This document shows, piece after piece, positions 9,057-22,055 of a DNA stretch of 64,000 nucleotides; positions within the stretch are counted from its first letter, which is position 1, and every line of letters begins with the position of its first letter. Source of the DNA: JAURFX01 sp038125265 (GTDB lineage: Bacteria > Pseudomonadota > Gammaproteobacteria > Steroidobacterales > Rariloculaceae); contig JAYPDM010000006.1 in NCBI GenBank assembly GCA_038125265.1, positions 3,555 through 67,554 of the forward strand, written 5' to 3'. A program made the translations under genes and the position numbers. The notes below the pieces were generated by a model, which ran no database searches, was not told where the DNA came from, and saw only the letters and a program-made list of their open reading frames with translations.

Positions 9057-9572
9057 ATGAAATTTATAAAATTTACGGGGATCCTTGTTGCATCTCTTTT
9101 TTATACAGTAACACACGCTCAAACATTGACGGTTGGTGTGGTGAACGTTCAGCAACTCTTAGAGCAGGTGCCACAAGCGCAAGCAGCAACACTCTCACTT
9201 CAGAATGAGTTTGCTGAGCCACAAAGAGAACTGATCGCTATTCAATCTGAACTGCAACAATTACAAGAGACCTATGATAGGGATGCGCCTGTCATGGGGC
9301 AGACCGAAAGAACCGCTCTGGAGCGTCAGCTACTTCAAGCCCAGAGGGACTTTGAGCGAGAGCAAGCAATCTTTCAAGAAGACCTAAACATCAGAAGAAA
9401 CGAAGAGCTGAACGCTCTTCAGATATTAATTTTTCAGCAGATTCAAGCATTTGCCCAAAATCAAAATTATGATCTGATCGTTGCCGATGCACTTTACTAC
9501 AGCAATGCGATTGACGTGACTGATGACATACTGATTGCAATGCAGGAATTATTTGCAGGATCTACTGATTAG
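9057..9572 (+). CDS. skp: Periplasmic chaperone Skp/OmpH
   Basis: Holds unfolded outer-membrane proteins in the periplasm before delivery to BAM. I start at ATG 9057 (SD AAGAGG at 9045-9050), which gives a clear signal peptide MKFIKFTGILVASLFYTVTH ending about residue 22; the longer reading from 8970 would run inside bamA. The mature part begins LTVGVVNVQQLLEQ and then forms a Gln/Glu-rich coiled coil with REL-type heptads, as in the family. Length 171 residues (161 in E. coli). Sits between bamA and lpxD as in E. coli. Confidence 0.93.
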   Translation: MKFIKFTGILVASLFYTVTHAQTLTVGVVNVQQLLEQVPQAQAATLSLQNEFAEPQRELIAIQSELQQLQETYDRDAPVMGQTERTALERQLLQAQRDFEREQAIFQEDLNIRRNEELNALQILIFQQIQAFAQNQNYDLIVADALYYSNAIDVTDDILIAMQELFAGSTD

Positions 9573-9583
9573 TTTTCAGGCGT

Positions 9584-10573
9584 GTGCCAACCTCTCATAG
9601 CAAAACATTAAAAGAGTTAGCCGACCTTATTAAATGCGACTTTGAGGGTGATTCTTCCATGGCCCTCTCTAATGCCAGTAGCGTGACTAATGCGCAAAAG
9701 GACTCTATCGTATTTATATCTGAGGAAAAGTATTTAACACCTTTGGCTGAGAGCAATGCCGGTGCTGTTGTAGTCAGTCCAGACCTTGCAAAGAAGATAA
9801 GTCAATCGAAGATTATTTCTAAAAATCCCTACAGAGACTTTATAAAGCTTGTCGAGCTATTTAATAAAGATGAAGCTATTTTTTCTATTGCGAGTTCAGC
9901 TAGGATCCACCCAACCGCAAAAGTGGCTGATAATGTTCTTATTGGCAATCATGTGGTCATTGGGCAGGGCTCAACAATAAAGGCTGGATCGAAGGTGCAT
10001 GCAAATTCTGTTATAGGTAAAAACGTATGCATTGATGAGAATGTGACAATATCTTCGAATGTCACTATCTACTCAGACACACAAATTGGAGCAGAATCAA
10101 AAATATTGGCAGGATCTGTCATTGGTTCGCAGGGCTTTGGCTATCTCGAAGATGCAGAGGGATGGATTGAGATACCCCATATAGGTAAAGTTGTGATAGG
10201 GAAGCATGTCATGATTGGTGCTAATTGCACAATCGATAGAGGCACTCTTGATGATACCTTTATTGGGGATGGGGTGAAGCTGGATAATCTCATACACATC
10301 GCTCATAACGTAAAGCTGGGAAGGAATACTGCGATTGCAGCAACCAGTGCTATAGCGGGAAGCACAATGATTGGTGCAAACTGTAAAATCGCTGGAAGAG
10401 TTTCAATCATGGGCCACCTATCAATATGTGATGACGTTACTATCACCAGCAACACTCTAGTTACGAAGTCCATAGATAAAAAAGGGACTTATTCAAGCGG
10501 GATTCCCGCAACAGAGGCAGGCCTATGGAGAAAAATGATTTCGCAACTTAAGCTAAATGCTCGGAAAGACTAA
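9584..10573 (+). CDS. lpxD: UDP-3-O-acylglucosamine N-acyltransferase
   Basis: Third step of lipid A synthesis: adds the second acyl chain from acyl-ACP to UDP-3-acyl-glucosamine. An N-terminal uridine-binding domain is followed by a left-handed beta-helix of hexapeptide repeats (IGNHVVIGQGSTIKAG, IGKNVCIDENVTIS and so on) and a short helical C terminus. DNLIHIAHNV carries the catalytic His. The start is GTG at 9584; no ATG nearby fits. Length 329 residues (341 in E. coli). The stop shares one base with the fabZ start. Confidence 0.96.
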   Translation: MPTSHSKTLKELADLIKCDFEGDSSMALSNASSVTNAQKDSIVFISEEKYLTPLAESNAGAVVVSPDLAKKISQSKIISKNPYRDFIKLVELFNKDEAIFSIASSARIHPTAKVADNVLIGNHVVIGQGSTIKAGSKVHANSVIGKNVCIDENVTISSNVTIYSDTQIGAESKILAGSVIGSQGFGYLEDAEGWIEIPHIGKVVIGKHVMIGANCTIDRGTLDDTFIGDGVKLDNLIHIAHNVKLGRNTAIAATSAIAGSTMIGANCKIAGRVSIMGHLSICDDVTITSNTLVTKSIDKKGTYSSGIPATEAGLWRKMISQLKLNARKD

Positions 10574-11019
10574 TGAAATATATTATCAATCAAGAGGAAA
10601 TCAAAACTATCATTCCTCATAGAGATCCTTTTTTATTCTTAGACGGCATCACTCAACTCGAAGTTAATAAGTCAATAACCGCCCATAAAAAGCTTCATGA
10701 AAATGAAATTTTTTTGCAGGGGCATTTTCCTGAACTACCAGTAATGCCCGGAGTTCTAATTATAGAATCCATGGCTCAGGCTGCAGGCGTCCTAATCCAT
10801 AAATCAAATGATGACCCCAGTAATAAATTTATTCTTTTTCTTACCAGCATTGAGGAATCAAAGTTTAGACGTCCCATTTATCCGGAAGCAGATATTATTT
10901 TTTACGCAGAAATCATCAAGGCAAAAAGAAATTTTTTTAAATTTAACTGCACTGCTAAAGTTGATGATCAAATCATGGCTGAATCCATAATCACTCAGGC
11001 ACCAGGCAAGCATCTATGA
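10573..11019 (+). CDS. fabZ: (3R)-hydroxyacyl-ACP dehydratase
   Basis: Dehydrates beta-hydroxyacyl-ACP in fatty acid elongation and competes with LpxA for the hydroxyacyl-ACP pool. Hot-dog fold with catalytic His51 (in GHFPELPVMPG) and Glu65 (in IIESMAQAAG), the same 14-residue spacing as in E. coli. Length 148 residues (151 in E. coli). Starts on the base that ends the lpxD stop codon and overlaps lpxA by 4 bases, so the lpxD-fabZ-lpxA-lpxB set is tightly coupled. Confidence 0.97.
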   Translation: MKYIINQEEIKTIIPHRDPFLFLDGITQLEVNKSITAHKKLHENEIFLQGHFPELPVMPGVLIIESMAQAAGVLIHKSNDDPSNKFILFLTSIEESKFRRPIYPEADIIFYAEIIKAKRNFFKFNCTAKVDDQIMAESIITQAPGKHL

Positions 11020-11786
11020 TACATACAACTGCAATAATTGGGAAAAATACCAAGATACATGATTCTGTTGAGATAGGGCCTTACGCAATAATCGAGGATG
11101 ATGTAACTATAGGCGAAGGCACATCGATTGGTGCTCATGCCTTTATAGCTCAGTACACTAACCTAGGCAAAGAAAATCATATTCATCCCTTTGCGTCTGT
11201 AGGATCTTTACCTCAAGATAAAAAATTTAAAAACGAAAAAAGCGAACTATTGATTGGTGACAATAATACTATTAGAGAGTTTGTTACTATAAATCGTGGC
11301 ACAGCCGATGGTGGCGGAATCACAAAAATCGGAAACTTTAATTGGATTATGGCTTATGTTCATATTGCCCATGACTGTTTAATTGGTAATGAAAATATTT
11401 TTGCTAATAAAGCAACACTTGCCGGCCATGTTGAGATTAATTCTAAAGTTATTCTTGGCGGTTCAGTGAATATTCATCAGTTTGTTAAAGTTGGATCTCA
11501 TGCCTTCTTAGCAGCCAATTCATACATCAACATGGATATACTGCCTTTTACAATGGCCCAAGGCATTCCTGCATCTGCAAAGGGAATAAACTCTGAAGGG
11601 TTAAAAAGATTAAACTTCGATCAAGATGAGATTCGTTTAATTAAGAGTGCTTTTAAAATTATATTCAGACAAAAAAATACTCTCGAGGAAGCGCTAATTA
11701 AACTGAATACATTAAATCCTGAAAGTGAATCGATTCAATTATTGATCAGCGCTATCAATGCCTCCTCACGAGGTATAACAAGATAG
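11016..11786 (+). CDS. lpxA: UDP-N-acetylglucosamine O-acyltransferase
   Basis: First step of lipid A synthesis: transfers a hydroxyacyl chain to UDP-GlcNAc. Left-handed beta-helix of hexapeptide repeats (IGPYAIIEDDVTIGEGTSIG), the motif VHIAHDC with the catalytic His, and a helical C-terminal domain. IREFVTINRGT is a typical LpxA stretch. Length 256 residues (262 in E. coli). Overlaps fabZ by 4 bases; lpxB starts directly at the next base. Confidence 0.97.
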   Translation: MIHTTAIIGKNTKIHDSVEIGPYAIIEDDVTIGEGTSIGAHAFIAQYTNLGKENHIHPFASVGSLPQDKKFKNEKSELLIGDNNTIREFVTINRGTADGGGITKIGNFNWIMAYVHIAHDCLIGNENIFANKATLAGHVEINSKVILGGSVNIHQFVKVGSHAFLAANSYINMDILPFTMAQGIPASAKGINSEGLKRLNFDQDEIRLIKSAFKIIFRQKNTLEEALIKLNTLNPESESIQLLISAINASSRGITR

Positions 11787-12923
11787 TTGCAAGAGGAGGA
11801 TTACAATCCAAAGTTTGTAATTACTGCGGTAGAAGCATCTGCAGATCTATTAGGTGCTGAACTTATAAAAACACTCAAAGAGCAATATCCACATGCCAAG
11901 TTTTATGGTGTTGGCGGTGAGAGAATGATAAATGAGGGCCTGCACCATTGGCATCATCTTAATGAATTTTCAGTTATGGGCTTTACTGATGTACTAAAAA
12001 AATACTTTGTGTTAAAAAATAAAATTAGGTCGATTATCAGTAATACTTTACAAATAAATCCAGATGTATACATTGGTATTGATAGCCCGGACCTCAACTT
12101 TAGAATTTATCATCATTTAAAAAAATCACATATAAAAACTGTTCAATACGTCAGTCCACAGCTTTGGGCTTGGCGAAAATCAAGAATTCATTATGTTAAA
12201 AAGTATATCGATTTGGTGTTATGTTTATTTCCCTTTGAAGTCGATTTTTACACATCTCATAATGTGAAATCTTTATGCATAGGCCACCCCGCAGCGTCAA
12301 AATATAAAAACAAACATCAAGTCAAACATACAAATAATTCATCAAGTAGAACGATTACTGTCTTCCCAGGAAGTCGATCGCAAGAGATTAAACTTAATTT
12401 ACCGTTTGCATGTGATGCCTTAAACCTTATCCAAAAAAAAATCGACATCAGAGTAATTTTTTTAGCTTACAGCGATAAAAACCTTAATCAAATTAGAGAA
12501 CTTCTTAGTCAATTGTCTTTAGACTTTGAGCATGCATATCAAATTAATAACGATTTTGATTCATTAAAAGATTCAGCTTTAAGTATTGCTACATCAGGGA
12601 CGGTGACTTTAGAGCTTGCCTTGCTAGGAGAGCCGGCCATTGTAATCTACAAGGTTAGTAAATTAAATTACTTCATCTATAAATTATTTGGCGTGACTCA
12701 ATTGAAATTTTATGCGTTACCAAACATTCTTCTAAATAACGAGATTTATTGTGAGTATGTCGGCCATCATGACCAGACCAATGCCCTAGGAGAGAGATTA
12801 ATGACTATGCTATTAAATGAAAATTACCATAAATTTAATAGTGCAAGAGAAGCATTGTATGAGATGCTAGATATTGATAGAGCTAGAATTATAAATGATG
12901 CTATTAAAGATATGATCGGATGA
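11787..12923 (+). CDS. lpxB: Lipid-A-disaccharide synthase
   Basis: Glycosyltransferase family 19 enzyme joining UDP-2,3-diacylglucosamine and lipid X at the inner membrane. Typical motifs: EASADLLGAELI near the N terminus, YGVGGERM, IGIDSPDLNFR, YVSPQLWAWR, FPGSRSQEI and SGTVTLELALLGEP. Length 378 residues (382 in E. coli). Start is TTG at 11787, directly after the lpxA stop; no ATG precedes the conserved region. Overlaps rnhB by 4 bases. Confidence 0.95.
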   Translation: MQEEDYNPKFVITAVEASADLLGAELIKTLKEQYPHAKFYGVGGERMINEGLHHWHHLNEFSVMGFTDVLKKYFVLKNKIRSIISNTLQINPDVYIGIDSPDLNFRIYHHLKKSHIKTVQYVSPQLWAWRKSRIHYVKKYIDLVLCLFPFEVDFYTSHNVKSLCIGHPAASKYKNKHQVKHTNNSSSRTITVFPGSRSQEIKLNLPFACDALNLIQKKIDIRVIFLAYSDKNLNQIRELLSQLSLDFEHAYQINNDFDSLKDSALSIATSGTVTLELALLGEPAIVIYKVSKLNYFIYKLFGVTQLKFYALPNILLNNEIYCEYVGHHDQTNALGERLMTMLLNENYHKFNSAREALYEMLDIDRARIINDAIKDMIG

Positions 12924-13486
12924 TCATCGTAGGTGTTGATGAGGTTGGGAGGGGAGCTTTATTTGGTCCGGTTGTTGCCTGTGCTTATGTTTGCAGACAA
13001 AATAAATTGGAAAATATCAAAGATTCTAAAAAATTAAGCCCCCAAAAAAGAGAGAGTATTGCCTCAAAGCTATCTTTAAATCCAGAGGGAATTGCTTATG
13101 GGCTATGTGATAATAAGGAGATAGACCACCATAATATTCATAATGCAACCCTACTAGCAATGACCAGAGCAGTTACAAAATTATCTGAAAATATACATTT
13201 TGATAAAATTATGATCGATGGACTTTTTTGTCCTGATTACATTAAGCAGCATTTTAGTTATGAGACAGTCGTAAAGGGTGATGAAAAAATTTATGAGATC
13301 ATGTCTGCTTCTATATTAGCCAAGGTCTATAGAGATAACCTCATGCTCGATATGAGCAAAAAATTTCCCCAGTATGGACTTGATAGAAATAAGGGCTATG
13401 CCACGAAAGAGCATTTAAGACGTATTTTTGAAATAGGACCTACACGCTATCATCGTATGAGCTTTGCCCCGTTAAACAAACTATGA
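12920..13486 (+). CDS. rnhB: Ribonuclease HII
   Basis: Removes RNA from RNA/DNA hybrids and single ribonucleotides from DNA. VDEVGRGALFGPVVACA holds the catalytic Asp7-Glu8 pair; KDSKKLSP, MIDG and ASILAKVYRD are further family motifs with the remaining acidic residues. Length 188 residues (198 in E. coli). Overlaps lpxB by 4 bases and dnaE by 4 bases, so it is in the same transcript. Confidence 0.96.
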   Translation: MIIVGVDEVGRGALFGPVVACAYVCRQNKLENIKDSKKLSPQKRESIASKLSLNPEGIAYGLCDNKEIDHHNIHNATLLAMTRAVTKLSENIHFDKIMIDGLFCPDYIKQHFSYETVVKGDEKIYEIMSASILAKVYRDNLMLDMSKKFPQYGLDRNKGYATKEHLRRIFEIGPTRYHRMSFAPLNKL

Positions 13487-16400
13487 GTCAATTTGTACAT
13501 CTTAACGTTCATTCTGAGTATTCCATTGATGATGGAATAATTAAGATTGATCAGTACTTAAAGCATGCGAAAGAGCTTGGCTATCATTCCATAGCCTTGA
13601 CAGACCACGCCAATTTATTTGCCTATACAAAATTTTTTCATAAGGCGATCAATAGTGGATTACATCCCATACTCGGTGCAGATATATATTTCAGTCTTGA
13701 TCAAGATCGCAAAAATAAAATAAACTCTTGCAGATTAACATTGCTCGCAATGAATAATGATGGCTTAAAAAACCTATTCCATTTAATCACTAATTTACGA
13801 AGAGGACAGTCATCAAATCCTATTTGCATTCAAGAAGCATTTTTAAATCAGAACAATTGTGATCATATCGCATGCATTCAAAGCTTTGATCAAATAGACA
13901 TATCTCAACAAGAAAGTTTGGTGAAAAGTATTATGAGTTTTTTTCCAGGCAGGCACTACATCGGTGTATCTAGAATCAACCAAGCGAGTGATTTATCTAT
14001 ATCACAAACCTTAAAGGTGGCCAGTAAGTATCAATTACCTCCGATAGCCTTTAACAATGTCTGCTTTTTAAAGCCTGAGGACTTTGAGGCGCATGAGGCC
14101 AAACTCTGTATACAGCATGGCTACCGATTAAGCGACCAAAATAGGATCAGTTACTCTGAACAGCAGTATTTAAAAGATTTTAACGAGATGAAGAAACTGT
14201 TCAAAGGTGCTGAAATGCTNNNNNNNNNNNNNNNNNNNNNNNNNNNNNNNNNNNNNNNNNNNNNNNNNNNNNNNNNNNNNNNNNNNNNNNNNNNNNNNNN
14301 NNNNNNNNNNNNNNNNNNNAGAAAAAATGACATACCCGTTGGCCCTGGTCGGGGGTCAGGTGCAGGCTCGCTGGTAGCATACGCCTTAGGTATAGTTGAT
14401 ATTGATCCGATAAAATTTGATCTTTTGTTTGAGCGCTTTTTAAATCCTGAGAGAATTTCAATGCCAGATTTTGATATTGATTTTTGCATCGAGGGAAGGG
14501 ATAAGGTCATTGAATATGTAGCTGAAAAATACGGAAGAGAGAATGTCTCACAGATCATCACTTTCGGTACGATGGCAGCAAGGGCTGTAGTAAGAGATGT
14601 CGGAAGAGTGCTCGGATTAAGTTACGGCTACGTAGACAGGATTGCTAAACTCATACCATTTGAGGTTGGTATCACCATTGAAAAGGCACTCGAAGACAGT
14701 CCTGAGCTAAGCGAACTTTATGAGACAAATGAGGATGTTCAAAATCTCATTGAGCTATCTAAAAAGCTTGAGGGGCAAGTAAGAAATGCCGGAACCCATG
14801 CCGGAGGTGTGGTCATTGCACCTAAAAATTTAACAGAGTATATGCCTTTATACTTTGATGAAGAACAACATATCCTCAGCCAATTAGATAAAGATGAATT
14901 AGAAAAAATTGGGCTAATAAAGTTTGATTTTTTAGGTCTGAAAACACTAACAGTAATCAAAGAAACATTGCGTGGCATAAAAAAGGCACATAACTTGGAT
15001 TTGTCATTAAGCTCAATTGAGCTCTCTCATAAACAGACATTTGATTTATTAAAGTCGGGTGATACGGTAGGAGTATTCCAGCTTGAGTCACTAGGAATGA
15101 GACAACTAGTAAAAAGGCTTTTACCGGATACAATCGAGGACGTCATTGCGCTCATAGCACTTTTTCGTCCAGGACCGCTTCAATCTGGAATGGTTGATGA
15201 TTATGTGGCGAGAAAGCATGGAGGCATTCAAAGCAGGGGATCATATTTTGATGCATCACTTGAAGAGATTCTAGAGTCTACTTACGGAGTGATCCTTTAC
15301 CAAGAGCAGGTCATGCAAATTGCACAAATTTATGCCGGATATTCCCTTGGTAACGCAGATATTTTAAGAAGAGCCATGGGCAAGAAGAAGCCCGAAGAAA
15401 TGCGTGAGCAAAAACAGATTTTTATTGATGGTGCCGTTAAGAATGGGCATAAATCTGAACATGCAGAAGAGCTTTTTGAGATCATTGAAAAATTTGCTGG
15501 ATACGGATTTAATAAGAGTCATTCAGCAGCTTACGGACTCATATCCTATCAGACAGCATATTTAAAGTGTAATTATAGAAGTATCTTTTTGGCATCATCC
15601 ATGAGCTTCGATATGGATAACACGGATAAACTCATCATTCTCATTAATGATGCTAAAAATTCAAATATTGCCATCCTTCCTCCAAACATAAATACTTCAG
15701 AGTATAAATTTAGCGCTATCAATAAAGATGCCATTTTATATGGCTTGGGGGCTATTAAAGGGATCGGTAGAAATGTAGTTGAACAAATAATTAAATCCAG
15801 AGAATCAGATGGATTATTTAAAAGTTTCTCAGACTTTATTACTAGAATGGTTGATGCAAAGTTAAATAAAAGAAGTTTTGAATCCTTAATTTTTTCAGGG
15901 GCGCTCGATGATTTTGGCTCTAGGGAGGATTTATTAGAAAGCCTAGAAGATATGCTTGTTATGGCTTCATCTCAAGCGGAATCAACGAAATCAGGTCAGG
16001 GATCATTATTTGGCCTCGAGGAAGATTCCAGTCACCATGAACTACCCTTGAAATCTGCGACATTGTGGACTGATCGACAAAAACTATTTAACGAATTTAA
16101 AGCTCTAGGAATTTATTTATCAGGACATCCTTTTTTAGCATATACAGAGTTTTGTAAAAAACTGGGGATTAAGCCAATCAAAGCTCACCTCGAGAATAAC
16201 ACTAGCAATGACTACAGGCAGAGAAAAAAAGTAATATCAGCTGGAATGATCACTGACTTTAGAAGAAGAGGCTCTCGACTTACTCTTAACATTGATGATG
16301 GGCAAGAACGCATTGAAGTGATGTTGTTTGAGGATACCGTCAATTCTTTTAAGGAGCTTATAGAGAAGGGGAAAATAATCATTATTGAAGGAATCCTTAG

Positions 16401-16743
16401 GTATGATGATTATTTGAATGCGAACAGAATTACAGGTGAAAAGCTACTAGATATAGATCAAATTATTGAAAGCAAAGCTAAGAGACTAACAATTACTTTA
16501 GTAAAAGATTCAGAAGCCATAGAAAAAAATAAGTCGCTCGTAAATTTAATTAAAGAAACTCCTTCAGGAGTGTGCGAGGTCTGTATCGAGTATCATAAAG
16601 GAGAGAGTAAGGCGATAATTTCAATGGGGGAGGAGTATAAGATCAAACCAAATTTGAATTTTCGTGAAAAATTGATTTCAATGGTTGATAAAGATAACTT
16701 TAAATTTCATTTTGGTAAGGATGCTCTCCTAGGAGAGGAGTAA
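13483..16743 (+). CDS. dnaE: DNA polymerase III alpha subunit, interrupted by an assembly gap
   Basis: Replicative polymerase. N-terminal PHP domain ([19 protein letters not shown]), then the polymerase core with [18 protein letters not shown] and MPDFDIDF (catalytic Asp pair), TFGTMAA, and a C-terminal OB domain. QGSLF (about residue 839, counted through the gap) fits the QxxLF beta-clamp-binding motif. The gap at 14220-14319 keeps the frame by chance. Compared with E. coli about 94 residues are missing there while only 33 codons of N are shown, so the true gap is probably near 280 bases and the intact protein near 1150 residues. Overlaps rnhB by 4 bases. Confidence 0.96.
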   Translation: MSQFVHLNVHSEYSIDDGIIKIDQYLKHAKELGYHSIALTDHANLFAYTKFFHKAINSGLHPILGADIYFSLDQDRKNKINSCRLTLLAMNNDGLKNLFHLITNLRRGQSSNPICIQEAFLNQNNCDHIACIQSFDQIDISQQESLVKSIMSFFPGRHYIGVSRINQASDLSISQTLKVASKYQLPPIAFNNVCFLKPEDFEAHEAKLCIQHGYRLSDQNRISYSEQQYLKDFNEMKKLFKGAEMXXXXXXXXXXXXXXXXXXXXXXXXXXXXXXXXXXRKNDIPVGPGRGSGAGSLVAYALGIVDIDPIKFDLLFERFLNPERISMPDFDIDFCIEGRDKVIEYVAEKYGRENVSQIITFGTMAARAVVRDVGRVLGLSYGYVDRIAKLIPFEVGITIEKALEDSPELSELYETNEDVQNLIELSKKLEGQVRNAGTHAGGVVIAPKNLTEYMPLYFDEEQHILSQLDKDELEKIGLIKFDFLGLKTLTVIKETLRGIKKAHNLDLSLSSIELSHKQTFDLLKSGDTVGVFQLESLGMRQLVKRLLPDTIEDVIALIALFRPGPLQSGMVDDYVARKHGGIQSRGSYFDASLEEILESTYGVILYQEQVMQIAQIYAGYSLGNADILRRAMGKKKPEEMREQKQIFIDGAVKNGHKSEHAEELFEIIEKFAGYGFNKSHSAAYGLISYQTAYLKCNYRSIFLASSMSFDMDNTDKLIILINDAKNSNIAILPPNINTSEYKFSAINKDAILYGLGAIKGIGRNVVEQIIKSRESDGLFKSFSDFITRMVDAKLNKRSFESLIFSGALDDFGSREDLLESLEDMLVMASSQAESTKSGQGSLFGLEEDSSHHELPLKSATLWTDRQKLFNEFKALGIYLSGHPFLAYTEFCKKLGIKPIKAHLENNTSNDYRQRKKVISAGMITDFRRRGSRLTLNIDDGQERIEVMLFEDTVNSFKELIEKGKIIIIEGILRYDDYLNANRITGEKLLDIDQIIESKAKRLTITLVKDSEAIEKNKSLVNLIKETPSGVCEVCIEYHKGESKAIISMGEEYKIKPNLNFREKLISMVDKDNFKFHFGKDALLGEE
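14220..14319. other. Scaffold gap of 100 N inside dnaE
   Basis: Exactly 100 N, the conventional placeholder for a gap of unknown size. Flanking sequence is dnaE on both sides. The missing segment corresponds to the region between the PHP domain and the palm. Confidence 0.97.
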
Positions 16744-16748
16744 TAATT

Positions 16749-17708
16749 ATGGCCCTAAATTTTCTTGATTTTGAACAACCTATTGCTGAGCTGGAAGCAA
16801 AGATTGAAGAATTAAAATATTTGAAAGATGATTCAGGAGTAAACATAAGCCAGGAGATTAGCAGGCTCAAGAAAGAATGCGACACACTTACCAAAAAGAT
16901 ATTTAGCAGATTGAGTCCATGGCAGATCACTCAATTAGCGCGGCACCCTTTAAGACCTTATTCCCTAGACTATATTGATAGTATTTTTGATGATTTTGAG
17001 GAGCTTCACGGAGATCGAATGTATCGAGATGATCCAGCTTTAATTGGAGGTATTGGAAGACTTGATGGCATTGAAGTAATGATTTTAGGTCATCAAAAGG
17101 GAAGAGATACTAAAGATAGAGTTTACAGAAATTATGGCATGCCAAAACCTGAGGGTTACAGAAAGGCGCTTAGAATTATGCAACTCGCAGAAAAATTTAA
17201 CTTACCGATTATCACCTTAATTGATACACCGGGTGCCTATCCAGGTATTGGGGCAGAGGAACGTGGACAAAGTGAGGCAATTGCACGAAATTTATTAGAA
17301 ATGTCACAACTCGAAGTTCCCATCATCAGTCTTATCATTGGTGAGGGCGGTTCTGGGGGTGCGCTAGCGATCGGCGTGTCGGATAAGCTTTTAATGCTTA
17401 AATACAGTATTTATTCTGTCATTTCTCCGGAGGGCTGTGCTTCAATCCTTTGGAAAGATGCCGCACAGGCGCCAAGGGCGGCGGAGGCGTTGTGTATCTC
17501 ATCAGATAAGCTTTTAGAGCTTGGTTTGATTGATGGAGTTCTTGAAGAGCCCTTGGGAGGAGCGCATAGAGCAGAGGAGACATTCTTTAAAAGCATTCAA
17601 AATGAGCTTAAGAGAAATTTAACTGAACTACAAAATACAACCGTAAAAAATTTGCTATCTAATCGCCACAAAAAAATTGAAAATTTTGGTCGCTATATTG
17701 AGAATTAA
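16749..17708 (+). CDS. accA: Acetyl-CoA carboxylase carboxyltransferase, alpha subunit
   Basis: With AccD transfers the carboxyl group from biotin to acetyl-CoA, giving malonyl-CoA for fatty acid synthesis. N terminus [20 protein letters not shown] and later [51 protein letters not shown] and [11 protein letters not shown] are all standard AccA stretches. Length 319 residues equals E. coli. It follows dnaE after 5 bases (dnaE-accA is a conserved pair) and precedes tilS by 11 bases. Confidence 0.98.
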   Translation: MALNFLDFEQPIAELEAKIEELKYLKDDSGVNISQEISRLKKECDTLTKKIFSRLSPWQITQLARHPLRPYSLDYIDSIFDDFEELHGDRMYRDDPALIGGIGRLDGIEVMILGHQKGRDTKDRVYRNYGMPKPEGYRKALRIMQLAEKFNLPIITLIDTPGAYPGIGAEERGQSEAIARNLLEMSQLEVPIISLIIGEGGSGGALAIGVSDKLLMLKYSIYSVISPEGCASILWKDAAQAPRAAEALCISSDKLLELGLIDGVLEEPLGGAHRAEETFFKSIQNELKRNLTELQNTTVKNLLSNRHKKIENFGRYIEN

Positions 17709-17719
17709 CCAATCCATCG

Positions 17720-19030
17720 ATGGTAAATAAAAATAATAGTGCTAGTGAAAAAATTCAATTAGAAATTACATCTTTTAAAAAAGAGAAACCAGAATTAAAT
17801 CATTTTGTAGTGGCGTTTAGCGGGGGCGCTGATTCAACTCTTCTTCTAGAGGCACTTCACCAACTTCAACCAGAAAAATTAACGGCCATTTATATTAATC
17901 ACCACTTACACTCTGATTCAAATGTATGGCAAGAGCACTGTAAGAAATTTTGTAGCAGTCGAGGGGTAAATTTTTTAGCTATTGATATTGAAGTACCAAA
18001 AAGAAAAGGACAAAGTTTAGAGGCATCAGCAAGGGAGATAAGGTATAAACATCTCTTTGATTATTTGGATGAACGTTCATGTTTATTGACAGGACATCAT
18101 CAAGACGATCAATTTGAGACTTATTTGATGAGAATGATCAAAGGAACAACCCTGAAGGGCCTGCAGGGGATTAGAAGATATAGAAAACTTGAAAAAGGTC
18201 ATTTATTCAGACCCATGTTAAATATCCCTAGAGAAGAGATTTTAGATGAATTAAATTCATTAAGTATAGAATTTATAGAGGACCCATCAAATCTCTCTGA
18301 TGACTTTGATAGAAATAAAATTAGAAATAATATTACTCCTCTTCTGAATCATCACTTCCCAAAAGGAAGCAATAATCTTGTTAGAACTCTTGATGAGATC
18401 AATCAGCAATTGTTTTTTGTGCATAGTGAATATGACTCTAAAATCAAGGAGATCATTGATAAAGGCTTCATCGATGAGTCTATTAAATCTATACCGATTG
18501 GCTTGAGAAGAGGGCTCATCAAGCGTCTTGTATATGTTGTGAGTAACAAGCATCCTTCTGATTACCTGATCACTCTGATTCTTGAGCAGTTTGACGCTAA
18601 AACCTTTGCATCAAAAAAGCTTTTTGAAATTAATGAGCTTGAATTTTGGCTGTTCAAAAATAAAATTTATTTCTTTGAGAAATTAGATCTTCAAATAAAT
18701 CAATATTTCGGTGAAATTAATTTCGAGGTAGAGAAGGATTCAGTGAATGTACTTCCTATCGAGTGGTCACTTGATCATTTAAAGGTTACGAATATAAAAA
18801 ATATTAATAAAATCATACCTTGGAATGCAAGCAATCATAAGACGCTTAAAAATATTCTCAATGAGAAAAATATTTTTCCCTGGTTAAGGCCTTATGTACC
18901 TCTTATTTACTATAAGGATACGCTGGTAGCAGTATCGAATCTTTGTATCTCTGATCTGGCGCGAGAACAAATTATGGGTGAAAAAAACTATAAAGTTAAG
19001 TGGGATGTGCCGGTCAAACCTTACGTTTGA
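17720..19030 (+). CDS. tilS: tRNA(Ile)-lysidine synthase
   Basis: Modifies C34 of the tRNA-Ile CAU anticodon to lysidine so that it reads AUA. The N-type ATP pyrophosphatase loop SGGADS lies at residues 34-39; TGHHQDDQFET and RPMLNIPREEI are further family motifs. The C-terminal part has the weaker TilS substrate-binding domains. Length 436 residues (432 in E. coli). It follows accA as in E. coli and Pseudomonas. A spacer of 116 bases to pyrG ends this tightly packed block. Confidence 0.93.
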   Translation: MVNKNNSASEKIQLEITSFKKEKPELNHFVVAFSGGADSTLLLEALHQLQPEKLTAIYINHHLHSDSNVWQEHCKKFCSSRGVNFLAIDIEVPKRKGQSLEASAREIRYKHLFDYLDERSCLLTGHHQDDQFETYLMRMIKGTTLKGLQGIRRYRKLEKGHLFRPMLNIPREEILDELNSLSIEFIEDPSNLSDDFDRNKIRNNITPLLNHHFPKGSNNLVRTLDEINQQLFFVHSEYDSKIKEIIDKGFIDESIKSIPIGLRRGLIKRLVYVVSNKHPSDYLITLILEQFDAKTFASKKLFEINELEFWLFKNKIYFFEKLDLQINQYFGEINFEVEKDSVNVLPIEWSLDHLKVTNIKNINKIIPWNASNHKTLKNILNEKNIFPWLRPYVPLIYYKDTLVAVSNLCISDLAREQIMGEKNYKVKWDVPVKPYV

Positions 19031-19060
19031 TAATTTTTAGCTAGTTTTCTTACTAAGAAT

Positions 19061-20771
<1,711 letters not shown>

Positions 20772-20772
<1 letters not shown>

Positions 20773-22055
20773 TGAAAATTAAGCATATTAAGTCGTTACA
20801 AATTATTGATTCAAGAGGTAATCCTACTGTAGAGACAGAGGTCATTTTAGATAATGGCGTTCAAGGAAGAGCAGCCGCACCCTCAGGTGCATCAACAGGA
20901 GTGCGTGAGGCAGTGGAACTTAGGGATAATGATGAGAGTCATTATTTAGGTCGAGGCGTTTTACAAGCGGTGAATAATGTGAATACAGAAATAGCTAATC
21001 ACTTGATTGGTGCTGAAGCTAGTTTATCGCTCGCAGACGAAATGATGATTAAATTAGACGGTACACAAGATAAAGGACGCTTAGGAGCAAATGCTATTCT
21101 CTCGGTTTCATTGGCATTAGCAAAGGCTATTTCAAATTCAAATCAGGTCGGACTCTATGCTCATATCGCCAATGAAAAGAGCCTCAAGCCCTCGCTACCT
21201 GTTCCCATGATGAATATACTCAATGGCGGTGCACATGCTGATAATGCCGTTGATATACAAGAATTTATGATCTTACCCGTTGGCTTTGAAAGATTCAGCG
21301 ATTCCCTAAGATCCGGTGTAGAGATTTTCCATCACCTCAAAGCGATTCTCAATCAAAAAAAACTTAGCACGGGCATTGGCGATGAAGGAGGATTTGCTCC
21401 GGATTTGAACTCTAACGAAGAGGCACTTGAATTAATTCTTTCTGCTATCGAGAGTGCAGGCTATATTCCGGGTAAGCAAGTATTTCTTGGGCTAGATGTT
21501 GCGAGCTCAGAATTTTTTATTGATGGTACTTATACTTTGAATTCAGAAAATAAGCAGTTCAATTCGAGCGAATTTGTGAGTTATCTTGCAAATCTCATTG
21601 GCAAATATCCAATAATTTCTATTGAGGATGGAATGAGTGAGGACGATTGGGATGGCTGGAAAAAATTAAGTGATGCCTATAAAGATCAAGTACAACTAGT
21701 TGGCGATGATCTTTTTGTCACTAATCCCGCAATCCTTAAAAAAGGAATTGATATGGATATTGGCAATAGCATCTTAATTAAACCTAACCAAATTGGCACA
21801 TTAACTGAAACTCTCGATGCGATAGAGCTAGCAACTCAAAATCAATATTCATCAGTGGTTTCTCACCGCTCGGGCGAAACTGAGGATACAACAATTGCTG
21901 ATATTGCGGTAGGTACCTCGGCAACTCAGATTAAAACAGGATCGCTCTGTCGATCAGACCGATTAGCGAAGTATAATCAATTACTTAGAATTGAGGCTGA
22001 GCTTGGAGCAGATGCAAAATTTATGGGTCCAGAAGCCTTTAATATATCTTTATGA
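20772..22055 (+). CDS. eno: Enolase
   Basis: Glycolytic 2-phosphoglycerate dehydratase; in E. coli also a part of the RNA degradosome with RNase E. Motifs: DSRGNPTVE at the N terminus, [33 protein letters not shown] (Mg ligands) and [14 protein letters not shown] with the catalytic Lys, then SHRSGETED. Length 427 residues (432 in E. coli). One-base overlap with pyrG and 4-base overlap with ftsB. In E. coli pyrG-eno is the same pair; in Pseudomonas kdsA lies between them and is absent here. Confidence 0.98.
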
